Source: an uncultured Glaciecola sp. (GTDB lineage Bacteria > Pseudomonadota > Gammaproteobacteria > Enterobacterales > Alteromonadaceae). Taken from it: DNA of 64,000 nucleotides. Below are positions 52,415-60,121 of the stretch, one piece after another. The position numbers and the translations under genes are program-made. The notes beneath the pieces are model-generated. The model saw only the letters and a program-made list of their open reading frames with translations, made no database searches and had not been told where the DNA came from. Where the stretch lies: contig CAKZLI010000057.1 of assembly GCA_937125395.1 (NCBI GenBank), forward strand, positions 1 through 64,000. Reading direction: 5' to 3'. Numbering within the stretch: position 1 is the stretch's first letter; each line of letters opens with the position of its first letter.

Positions 52415-53167
52415 TCAAAATTTAGCGTCGCGTTTATCGACAAACGCACGACGAGTTTCAGCAGAATCTGGGCTGGTGTAAGCTTGTAAGGTAAACCCTT
52501 GTTCCCAGCGATACTTGGCTTCTAAGTCGCCATCTTCAATGCCATTCAGGCTTTCTTTAGCAATACGGATCATATCTGAGCTTTTCGCTGCAATCTTTGC
52601 AGCAATTTCTAAGGCCGTATCGCGTAATTGGTCTTTTTCGACAATGCGCTCAATGAAGCCATATTTATCGGCATCTTGCACCGAAATCGTCTCACCGGTG
52701 AAAAACAAATAACGGACTTTTTGTACTGGGAATAAGCGTTGTAGATGTGCTCCGCCCCCCATTGCACCGCGATCAACTTCAGGTAATGCAAATGTGGTAC
52801 AGGTTGACGCAACGACAATATCAGCGGCACCAGTAATACCAATGCCGCCCCCTAGCACATAACCATGCAAGGCAACGATGACCGGTATAGGGCATAAATG
52901 CACGGCTTTGAACGTCTCGTAATTACCGGCGTTCACGGTCACGATACGCTCTGGATGCTGATCTAATTCTTTAATATCAACACCGGCACAAAATCCACGA
53001 CCTTGCGAACGAATAATCAGTACTCGCGCGTCAGGATTTTGTCCAATCTGATTAACAAGTGCAGCTAGAGCATGCCACTCATTACTATCTAGTGCATTGA
53101 CGGGTGCCTTGTCGATGACTATCTCGGCTATGCCGTTTTCTAAATGTGTTGTAAATGCTTGAGTCAT
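52415..53167 (-). CDS. echA20: Crotonase-family ring D hydrolase EchA20
   Basis: A 250-residue crotonase-fold enzyme. EIVIDKAPVNALDSNEWHAL, GFCAGVDIKEL, YVLGGGIGITGAADIVVAS, LPEVDRGAMGGGAHLQRL and YRWEQGFTLQAYTS follow M. tuberculosis EchA20, which hydrolyses ring D of the methyl-dioxo-indene carboxyl-CoA intermediate before IpdAB opens ring C. ATG 53167 is preferred over GTG 53173. Confidence 0.9.
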   Translation of the reverse strand: MTQAFTTHLENGIAEIVIDKAPVNALDSNEWHALAALVNQIGQNPDARVLIIRSQGRGFCAGVDIKELDQHPERIVTVNAGNYETFKAVHLCPIPVIVALHGYVLGGGIGITGAADIVVASTCTTFALPEVDRGAMGGGAHLQRLFPVQKVRYLFFTGETISVQDADKYGFIERIVEKDQLRDTALEIAAKIAAKSSDMIRIAKESLNGIEDGDLEAKYRWEQGFTLQAYTSPDSAETRRAFVDKRDAKF

Positions 53168-53190
53168 AATCACAGGGCTCCTTGTTTAAT

Positions 53191-54312
53191 TTATTTAGTT
53201 GATTTACCGGATCGTCGCGCAAGCATCTGTTCAATACATTCGTCAGCTTGCGTTGCTATTTGTGCGAGCAATTCGGCGACACTCGGTAAACTCTCAATCG
53301 CAGTAGCCACTTGACCACTTGGCATGATGCCTGATTCAGGCTTACCTTCGACCATTGATTTTTGTAATAAGACGGGCTGGTTTGCCGACATAATTAACGT
53401 TGCTGTGGCAGATGGATCTTCACGTAATCCTTTAAAAAACACCTTGAACATGTGTGTCATGCTCATCCCTGTTTCTTTTTGCCATTGTCGAGCACTACTC
53501 ATCGCGATCCACAAACGTTTGATACCGCTAGCACGCTCTAATTTATCGACAAACGGCGTATTGAGCATGCGATGACGCATCCCATCGACGGCAGTAGAAA
53601 CCCTGACATCACCACCTTCTTTGGCATCTAAATAACATTGTTGAATATTGGTTGGAGTAGGTGCATCTGAGGTCAACATAAAACGCGTCCCCATTGCCAC
53701 GCCTGCTGCGCCAGAAGCTAGTGCTGCGGCCAAACCTCTGCCACACGAATAGCCCCCAGCACTGATCACCGGAACCGAGACCGCTTCTAATACTTGTGGC
53801 AATAAAATAGTCGTTGGCACACTCCCCGTATGACCACCACCTTCACTGCCTTGTATCGTGATCATATCTGCGCCCAAGGCTACGGCTTTGACCGCGTGCT
53901 TAACTGCGCCAACTGTAGGAATACATAACACACCGGCTGCTTTTAAGCGGGCAATCGTGGCTTGATCTGGGCCACGACCATAGCTGACTGCTTTTAATTT
54001 GTACTCAATAGCCAACTCAACACACTGCATCGCATTTTCTTGGAACATGTGAAAGTTAAGGCCAAAGTTACTTGAGCCTGTGGCCTCTATTACTTTTTTA
54101 ACTTCCGCTTCAATATCTTCGCTCGGGATCGTAGCGCCAGCTAAAAAACCAAACCCACCAGCACGTGTTGTCGCAATGACAAGATTGGCATCAGATACCC
54201 AACCCATTGCAGTTTGTACAATAGGGTAACGGCAACCGAGCGCTTGGGTGAGGGGTGTGTCCCAGTGTGTTACAGTATCTAGTGTATCAGTGGTTATGTC
54301 AGGCGCACTCAT
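53191..54312 (-). CDS. ipdC: Nitronate-monooxygenase-family flavoprotein IpdC
   Basis: A 373-residue FMN TIM-barrel protein: YPIVQTAMGWVSDANLVIATTRAGGFGFLAG, MITIQGSEGGGHTGSVPT, VISAGGYSCGRGLAAALASGAAGVAMGTRFM, and TAVDGMRHRMLNTPFVDKLE. Context between echA20 and ipdA/ipdB and these segments identify IpdC, which acts with IpdF on the hydroxylated indane CoA thioester. The GEGGGHTG-type phosphate loop is intact. Overlaps the next enoyl-CoA hydratase gene as ATGA. Confidence 0.9.
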   Translation of the reverse strand: MSAPDITTDTLDTVTHWDTPLTQALGCRYPIVQTAMGWVSDANLVIATTRAGGFGFLAGATIPSEDIEAEVKKVIEATGSSNFGLNFHMFQENAMQCVELAIEYKLKAVSYGRGPDQATIARLKAAGVLCIPTVGAVKHAVKAVALGADMITIQGSEGGGHTGSVPTTILLPQVLEAVSVPVISAGGYSCGRGLAAALASGAAGVAMGTRFMLTSDAPTPTNIQQCYLDAKEGGDVRVSTAVDGMRHRMLNTPFVDKLERASGIKRLWIAMSSARQWQKETGMSMTHMFKVFFKGLREDPSATATLIMSANQPVLLQKSMVEGKPESGIMPSGQVATAIESLPSVAELLAQIATQADECIEQMLARRSGKSTK

Positions 54313-55184
54313 GACTTGTTGTCCTTCGCTGCTGATTTATTGGCTTGGGCCATGGCTTTAGCATCATAGCCACCGAGGCGGTCACCTGATATGGTTTCAT
54401 TATGAGCGTGGGCAAAATGATGTAGTCCAAATGCCATATCCATAGTCGAGCGTTTACCCATCAGATCTTCAGCATTATTAATGACTTGTTTAGTCAACTG
54501 CAAACCTAATCGTGGCATTTGTGCAATACGACCTGCCATGGCTAAGGTTTCTTTACGCAGCTCATCAGTCGCTACTACACGATTGACCATGCCCATTTCA
54601 TAGGCGCGCTGAGAAGACATGCGCTCACCAGTAAATAAGAATTCTTTAGCGATGCGAGCATTGAGCTCATGCACGTGCGCAAAATATTCCACTCCCGGAA
54701 TCCCCATGCGAACAACCGGATCAGAGAAAAAAGCACGCTCATCAGCAATCACCAAATCACAGACCCACGCCAGCATTAAGCCACCAGCGACACAAGCACC
54801 TTGCACCATCGCAATAGTTGGCTTAGGTAATTCACGCCAGCGCCTGCACATACCTAAATACACTTCATGCTCTCGGGCATACAAAAACTCGCCACCAGGC
54901 TTGTTGACATGATCATACCAAAGGTGGGTGCGTTCAAAACTTTGATCAACATCTCGACCTGGCGTACCGATATCATGTCCTGCAGAAAAATGCTTGCCCT
55001 CACCGGCTAGCACAATGACTTTAACGTCATCATCATTACAGGCTAATTGCAGTGCTTTATCAAGCGCATAGGTCATTTGTGAGTTCTGCGCATTGTTGTA
55101 TTCAGGGCGGTTCATTGTCACAATCGCGATTTGCTCTTGGACCTCGTAAAGCACCACTTCATCAATTATTTGTTGATTACTCAT
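54309..55184 (-). CDS. Enoyl-CoA hydratase/isomerase-family protein
   Basis: A 291-residue crotonase: ALDKALQLACNDDDVKVIVLAGEGKHFSAGHDIGTPGRD (oxyanion loop 1), VQGACVAGGLMLAWVCDLVIADERAFFSDPVVRMGI (loop 2 with GG), and a C-terminal tail with many Lys/Ala. The HFSAGHDIGTPGRD insertion is shared with other steroid and terpenoid cluster hydratases. Probably hydrates a HIP-derived enoyl-CoA. Confidence 0.82.
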   Translation of the reverse strand: MSNQQIIDEVVLYEVQEQIAIVTMNRPEYNNAQNSQMTYALDKALQLACNDDDVKVIVLAGEGKHFSAGHDIGTPGRDVDQSFERTHLWYDHVNKPGGEFLYAREHEVYLGMCRRWRELPKPTIAMVQGACVAGGLMLAWVCDLVIADERAFFSDPVVRMGIPGVEYFAHVHELNARIAKEFLFTGERMSSQRAYEMGMVNRVVATDELRKETLAMAGRIAQMPRLGLQLTKQVINNAEDLMGKRSTMDMAFGLHHFAHAHNETISGDRLGGYDAKAMAQANKSAAKDNKS

Positions 55185-55200
55185 TGTTAATCACCTCGAC

Positions 55201-56007
55201 TTATGAAGCCACTGGGCGAACGCCCGGAGGATTATCTTTAAGTTGCTTGGCACGCAGGTTATGCGGATCAAATGTTGCGATTAGCGCCAATTGCTCAGCT
55301 GTTGGTGCCGAAGTCGTCGGCGTGTTCTCTTGTATATGGATCTCAAAACCTGTTTTTTCGATGACTTCAGCAACCGTAACACCTGGATGTACGCTTACTA
55401 ATCTGAGACTATGATTAGGGCCTTGCCAATCCATTACACAAATATCAGTAATAACTAATCGAATATCAATATCGTCATTGTTGTAACCTTTTGGCATACG
55501 CTCTGGGTTAAAACCAATTGAACAGACAACATCACATTCGCCAGCAACAAATACCCGAGTGCTATGGTTAGGCACAAAAAACGAGTTGGCATGACTAATT
55601 GAATTGCCCGGTAAGCCTCTGACTCCTAGCATTTGGATTTTTGGCTGACTGTAATCACTGCCTAACGCAGAAATATTGCTTTGTCCGAAACGATCAATCT
55701 GAGTGGGCCCTATCATCGCGTGACGTTTACGACTCCAGACATTATCAAAAATACGTGAAAACCCCATCCATGTTTCGTTGTGCTGAACGAAATCTTCGCT
55801 GCGAGTACCAATGGGGTTAGGCTCGCTAAGTAAATACGCTTCAGAGTCGGTCATCATTAAATCGGGGTTAGTTGTGCTCATAGCTAAGCTGGCACCCAAA
55901 CGAGGGATAACCCCGATACCTGTAGCTAATACTTCACCATCATTCTCAAACGCGGTTGCAGCTACACAGATCATGAGTTCTGCCAAGCTATATGATGTTG
56001 CTGTCAT
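55201..56007 (-). CDS. ipdB: COCHEA-CoA hydrolase subunit beta (IpdB)
   Basis: CoA-transferase-fold subunit that with IpdA hydrolytically opens the last steroid ring (ring C). 268 residues from ATG 56007 (AGAGG eight bases upstream); the track start at 56217 would lie inside ipdA. SLAELMICVAATAFENDGEVLATGIGVIPRLGASLAMS, MTDSEAYLLSEPNPIG, MGFSRIFDNVWSRKRHAMIGPTQIDRFGQSNIS, ADPHNLRAK-like TFDPHNLRAKQLKDNPPG end. Immediately downstream of ipdA. Confidence 0.92.
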   Translation of the reverse strand: MTATSYSLAELMICVAATAFENDGEVLATGIGVIPRLGASLAMSTTNPDLMMTDSEAYLLSEPNPIGTRSEDFVQHNETWMGFSRIFDNVWSRKRHAMIGPTQIDRFGQSNISALGSDYSQPKIQMLGVRGLPGNSISHANSFFVPNHSTRVFVAGECDVVCSIGFNPERMPKGYNNDDIDIRLVITDICVMDWQGPNHSLRLVSVHPGVTVAEVIEKTGFEIHIQENTPTTSAPTAEQLALIATFDPHNLRAKQLKDNPPGVRPVAS

Positions 56008-56020
56008 AATCATGTCCTCT

Positions 56021-56896
56021 TTAGTAACTAGTTTGTGGGATTTGGCGTAGCGCATCAATACCACCGAACAGGGCTTGATATTCTTGTTCGGTTTTGCCAT
56101 CAATGAACTGCTCACAGTAAGCAGTAAAACCACCATCTTTGGCGGATTTGTTATATGCCAAGAAATGGCTATTATCAATACCATAGAAAGGGGCACATGA
56201 ACTTGGATGCGCGCCACCTGGAATATGACATACCGCTGTTGTTAGACTGCGCTCCCAAAATACTTGGCGTGATACTTCTGGTGCATGAAAATGGTCACTT
56301 GTCACCAGCTCATCGCATGTCACATAAGCTTTGTTAGCTGCGCGCACAAACCAATCATCCATATGATGATCCGGCGCTGCAATACGACACACGCCGCGCT
56401 CATCTGCGCGATCAACATGGACCAATGCAGCATCTAATTTAAGTGCAGGCATCGCTACCCATTCTTTATCGTCATAAGGACTATCGATAACTTTCAAATC
56501 GGGATTATTGGTAATGACATCAGTGCCTAAGCCCACTTGAGTCGGAATAAAAGGACAGCCCCATGCCGCTGCGCGCAATCCCAGTAATAACATACCTTCG
56601 TCTATTTCCGTGACCTCAATCTGCCCTTGTTCACGTGCTTTGCGAAAATACGGTTCCAATGGAATAAAATCTAGCGACACAAACGCAAAAATAACTTTTT
56701 TGACTTTGCCCGCAGCACACAACATCCCGACATCGGCACCGCCATAGCTGACGATGGTTAGATCTTTAAGATCTGAGCGTATAATTTCACGGATCAAAGC
56801 CATCGGCTTACGTCTTGGACCCCAACCACCAATACCAATGGTCATACCATCTTGTAGCTGTGCAACAATCTGACTAGCTGTTTGTAATTTATTCAT
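56021..56896 (-). CDS. ipdA: COCHEA-CoA hydrolase subunit alpha (IpdA)
   Basis: A 291-residue partner of IpdB: DGMTIGIGGWGPRRKPMALIREI, VSYGGADVGMLCAAGKVKKVIFAFVSLD, EIDEGMLLLGLRAAAWGCPFIPTQVGLGTDV (the E-x-E-type segment holding the catalytic acid) and ALVHVDRADERGV. The order ipdA-ipdB with 13 bp between matches other steroid degraders. ATG is one base after the hsaC stop. Confidence 0.94.
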   Translation of the reverse strand: MNKLQTASQIVAQLQDGMTIGIGGWGPRRKPMALIREIIRSDLKDLTIVSYGGADVGMLCAAGKVKKVIFAFVSLDFIPLEPYFRKAREQGQIEVTEIDEGMLLLGLRAAAWGCPFIPTQVGLGTDVITNNPDLKVIDSPYDDKEWVAMPALKLDAALVHVDRADERGVCRIAAPDHHMDDWFVRAANKAYVTCDELVTSDHFHAPEVSRQVFWERSLTTAVCHIPGGAHPSSCAPFYGIDNSHFLAYNKSAKDGGFTAYCEQFIDGKTEQEYQALFGGIDALRQIPQTSY

Positions 56897-57787
56897 CTAT
56901 TTTTGTCCTACTGAAAAATCATGGCCCCAGAGGCTCACTCGGCTAAACTCAAACGCACAATGCTCTTCCCAATTATCGACCTGTAATCCGTCATAACCAT
57001 ATTCAAGATCAAAACCTGAAGGTGTTTTCATATAAAATGAAATCATCTTGTCATTTAAATGCTGACCCAACGTCGCTGATAAATCGACGCCATGCGCTTG
57101 TTGACGATCATGTGCACGACCTACTTCAGTCATACTGTCAACTTCAACCATCGCATGGACGCAGCCACTCGGCACTGGAAATTCACAAATAGCTAAACTA
57201 TGATGACGTGCATTAGCACAATGCATAAAATAAATTCGGACGTTAGGTGCATCTGGAGTCGGTTTAAAATTGAATAGATCAGATAACTCAAACCCTAATA
57301 CATTAGTTAAAAATTCATAGGTTTCGTCAAAATTGGGTGCAGGTAACACAGTATGACCAAGACCCATATCACCGGTGACAAACTGCGGTACACCCTGCGG
57401 TGAAGTAAAGGGCTGGCAATCTGACACATGGCCCCAATACAGCTCATGTCTGTTACCGGCAGGATCATTGACGATTAAAATTTGTTGTGCGCCACGCACT
57501 TTACAAAATGCACTATCCGCTTCTTCAAAACTGACCGATTTGTCCAACAAAGACTGTTTAGCATCATTAAACGCCGCTTGACTAGCTAATTCCCAGCCCG
57601 ATGCGACATAACGTTTTTCTTCTCCTGGGATAATCAGCATGCGATAAGGACGGTCATCCATTTTTATGTACAAGCCGCCTTCATCTGTAGGAGAGGTCAT
57701 CATGCCGAGGACTTGTTCAGCATATTCTTTCCATTCATTGATATTATCAGTTTGTGCTACAAAATAACCTAATGCGCGAATATTCAT
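56897..57787 (-). CDS. hsaC: 3,4-DHSA extradiol dioxygenase (HsaC)
   Basis: Type I (vicinal oxygen chelate) extradiol dioxygenase cleaving the steroid catechol 3,4-DHSA between C4 and C5. 296 residues in two VOC domains; Fe(II) ligands His145 (MGLGHTVLPA), His211 (GCVHAMVEV) and Glu262 (GFDLEYGYDG). It heads the long minus operon hsaC-ipdA-ipdB-...-44310, so A-ring cleavage and C/D-ring catabolism are co-transcribed. The promoter has both the cluster dyad and a perfect Fur box. Confidence 0.95.
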   Translation of the reverse strand: MNIRALGYFVAQTDNINEWKEYAEQVLGMMTSPTDEGGLYIKMDDRPYRMLIIPGEEKRYVASGWELASQAAFNDAKQSLLDKSVSFEEADSAFCKVRGAQQILIVNDPAGNRHELYWGHVSDCQPFTSPQGVPQFVTGDMGLGHTVLPAPNFDETYEFLTNVLGFELSDLFNFKPTPDAPNVRIYFMHCANARHHSLAICEFPVPSGCVHAMVEVDSMTEVGRAHDRQQAHGVDLSATLGQHLNDKMISFYMKTPSGFDLEYGYDGLQVDNWEEHCAFEFSRVSLWGHDFSVGQK

Positions 57788-57810
57788 AAATTTCCCTTAA
57801 GATATTGTGA

Positions 57811-57825
57811 TGATAATCATTATCA
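57811..57825. promoter_or_regulatory. Perfect 7-1-7 Fur box at the hsaC promoter
   Basis: TGATAATCATTATCA is an exact match to the Fur core TGATAAT-N-ATTATCA. It overlaps the -10-like GATAAT (57819-57824 read on the minus strand) and lies between the cluster dyad and the hsaC start. Confidence 0.7.
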
Positions 57826-57844
57826 GAGCAAAGTAGGTTCCCTT

Positions 57845-57864
57845 CATCGTCCATAAAGACTAAA
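57845..57864 (-). promoter_or_regulatory. Steroid-cluster dyad, site e (hsaC operon)
   Basis: On the minus strand TTTAGTC-TTTAT-GGACGATG, a full consensus match; GATAAT follows after exactly 20 nt. Confidence 0.75.
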
Positions 57865-57911
57865 GCGGCTGTAGTTTAAATTCCAATAAAATCAAGGATT
57901 TACATGATGAT

Positions 57912-57946
57912 AAAAAAGCGCTTTATAGGATTAATATAAAGCGCTT
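57912..57946 (-). terminator. Terminator of the 63385-57964 operon
   Basis: On the minus strand AAGCGCTTTAT and ATAAAGCGCTT form an 11-bp stem followed by TTTTTT. It insulates the hsaC promoter from upstream transcription. Confidence 0.9.
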
Positions 57947-57963
57947 AATATTAAGAGGTGAGA

Positions 57964-58899
57964 CTAGCGGTAAAGAATAACTAAGTCGTTGATGACACTC
58001 GGTTTATCGTTACCTAACACATGAATGTTCATTTCAAGGGTGAGCTGGATACCTTTGTGTGAGACACTGATATCTTTGACTTTACTGCGACCATGAATGG
58101 TTGAACCCGCCGGAACTGGCGCTGGAAAGCGTAAGCGATTGGATCCATAATTCACCATCGTTTGAAATCCGACAATTTCAAAAGGTAGGGCAATGGTCAA
58201 GCGTGATTGTAATACCTGAACCAAAGAGCCATGCGCAATGGTGGTTTTAAATGGACTGTCTGTTTTTGCCTTTTCAACATCGGTATGTAACCAATAATCA
58301 TCACCAGACAAATCAGCAAAATCATTAATCAAGGCTTGATCAACCACATACTCATTACTCCACGGTGTAAACGTGTTATCAGCCAAAGCGTACAAAGCAC
58401 TTAAGTTATCGACAGGCACTTGTACTTGACCTGCTGCATTTCGCTCAAGATTAAGCAGAGGGTCTTGGTAGTCACGCACACCGCCTTGGTTAGCTGCAGA
58501 AGTAAAACGAAGGAGTGTTTTTCCATCACTGCTCACTTTATCAAATACCGGTTTAACTGCCATACCGATCTCAATATCTGATTCCGCTACATCGATCAAC
58601 GTCGTATTGATGCGGACACCTTGGCTCAGCTCAACAACCGCCAAAGCTTGTGGCATCTCGTCACTAAACTCTGGCATAGTCGGTATTCTTGTTAAGGTAT
58701 ACGAGTACAAAGTACCTTCACCATTAACAGATTTAAACTCAAGATCATGAGCAAGACAATGTGTACAATGTTTACGTGGAAAAAACACCCAACCATCACA
58801 TTGATTACATTGTTGAATGTGTAACTCATTTTGTTCTAGCGCTTGCCAAAATGGAGCTGAAATAGTTGTCGCTAGTGGCATAGGTTTAGACGTTGCCAT
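57964..58899 (-). CDS. DUF35 (Zn-ribbon/OB-fold)-MaoC fusion protein
   Basis: A 311-residue two-domain protein. Residues 25-145: zinc ribbon C-x2-C...C-x2-C (QQCNQCDGWVFFPRKHCTHC) and OB fold of the DUF35 type. Residues about 180-311: MaoC hotdog hydratase with DFADLSGDDYWLHTDVEKA and AHGSLVQVLQSR. In mycobacterial ChsH2 the order is MaoC then DUF35, the DUF35 part docking the aldolase Ltp2. Here the order is reversed and the aldolase-like gene is directly upstream (1-bp gap), so a hydratase-aldolase complex for steroid side-chain removal is likely. Confidence 0.85.
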   Translation of the reverse strand: MATSKPMPLATTISAPFWQALEQNELHIQQCNQCDGWVFFPRKHCTHCLAHDLEFKSVNGEGTLYSYTLTRIPTMPEFSDEMPQALAVVELSQGVRINTTLIDVAESDIEIGMAVKPVFDKVSSDGKTLLRFTSAANQGGVRDYQDPLLNLERNAAGQVQVPVDNLSALYALADNTFTPWSNEYVVDQALINDFADLSGDDYWLHTDVEKAKTDSPFKTTIAHGSLVQVLQSRLTIALPFEIVGFQTMVNYGSNRLRFPAPVPAGSTIHGRSKVKDISVSHKGIQLTLEMNIHVLGNDKPSVINDLVILYR

Positions 58900-58900
58900 A

Positions 58901-60112
58901 CTATCCTCCTTGTAAGATCAGTGCGCCCTGCTCACTCATGACACCACCCGTACCACTGACAAACATATTGTCACAGGATTTTAGTTGGCGTTCTTGAGCA
59001 GAGTGCGAAATTTGATCAAATGCTTCAATAACTTGTGAAAAACCACCGGCAGAAGCTGATTGACCGAAGCTTAATTGTCCACCGTGCGTGTTTAATGGAA
59101 AATCACCTTTGAAAGTCAAATTGTGCTCTTTAATAAAACGCTGACCTTCACCTTTAGGCACAAAACCGGCATCTTCAAGCGATAACAACACCGTAATGGT
59201 ATAGCAATCATATATTTGCGCTGCATGGATGTCTTTAGGCGTCAAGCCTGACATCGCAAACGCACGTTTGGCCGCTTCAGCAACGGGCGTTACCGTCATT
59301 TCTTTTGCATATGAAGGAGATTTAAACGACAAACGTTCACCAAATCCAGTTACAAAAGCTGGGCGTTTTTTAGCACGTGCAGCTAGCTCTTTAGAAGCAA
59401 CAATAACTGCAGCCCCACCAGCAACCGGCATGACAATCTCTAGTACATGCAATGGATCAGCAACCAATTTTGAAGCTAACACATCTTCAATACTTAATGA
59501 TTTACCATTAAAAATAGCATCTTTATGATACTGAGCGTTAAAACGCTGATCGACAGCAATTTTTGCCATCGCACTATTGTCATAGCCATACTGTGCTGCA
59601 TAGCGTTGGGCAATCATGGCATAGCCCGTGTTTTGTCCCATGTGCCCATATGGCAAATCAAATTCGGCTTCAGGCGCACCAAATGCCGTACTATGCCCAC
59701 CAAAGCGCATAGCTTGAGCCATCCAAGCAGGATCTTCTGTGGGCCCTAACGGCGCCATTCGAGCAGGGATCACACACAAGACAGCCTGACAAAGTCCCAT
59801 TTCAATTGCCATAGCTGCACGCCATACCTGTGCTACTGCTGTACAACCACCCAAATCGACGACTTCGGCAAAATTAACTTCAATACCCAAATACTCTGCT
59901 GCCATTGCAGGTACAAATACGGATGCTTCATGAAACTGAGGGCCATTTATTACTAGTCCATCAAGATCACTCTTATTCAATCCTGCATCCACCAAGGCCT
60001 GGTGAGCAAGATCGGCTACTTGCTCTAAATGAAACATTTGTGGTGCAGTTTGATATTTTTCTGGTTTATATTGCGCAGCACCTACTATCGCTGCGTTTCC
60101 ACGTAATCCCAT
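58901..60112 (-). CDS. SCP-x/Ltp2-type thiolase-fold protein, probable side-chain aldolase
   Basis: A 403-residue thiolase-superfamily protein of the lipid-transfer (SCP-x) branch: GNAAIVGAAQYKPEKY, LDGLVINGPQFHEAS, VVDLGGCTAVAQVWRAAMAIEMG, AAQIYDCYTITVLLSLEDAGF and NTHGGQLSFGQSASAGGF. In Ltp2-type steroid aldolases catalysis uses tyrosines, and YDCYT could supply one. Cys90 lies where a thiolase nucleophile would be, so thiolysis cannot be excluded. Paired with the DUF35-MaoC gene, as Ltp2 is with ChsH2. Confidence 0.82.
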   Translation of the reverse strand: MGLRGNAAIVGAAQYKPEKYQTAPQMFHLEQVADLAHQALVDAGLNKSDLDGLVINGPQFHEASVFVPAMAAEYLGIEVNFAEVVDLGGCTAVAQVWRAAMAIEMGLCQAVLCVIPARMAPLGPTEDPAWMAQAMRFGGHSTAFGAPEAEFDLPYGHMGQNTGYAMIAQRYAAQYGYDNSAMAKIAVDQRFNAQYHKDAIFNGKSLSIEDVLASKLVADPLHVLEIVMPVAGGAAVIVASKELAARAKKRPAFVTGFGERLSFKSPSYAKEMTVTPVAEAAKRAFAMSGLTPKDIHAAQIYDCYTITVLLSLEDAGFVPKGEGQRFIKEHNLTFKGDFPLNTHGGQLSFGQSASAGGFSQVIEAFDQISHSAQERQLKSCDNMFVSGTGGVMSEQGALILQGG

Positions 60113-60121
60113 AAATAATCC

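Noticed and set aside
56021-56217. N-terminal extension of ipdB predicted by the ORF track
   Set aside because: It would overlap ipdA by about 200 bp; ATG 56007 has a good Shine-Dalgarno and gives the family length.
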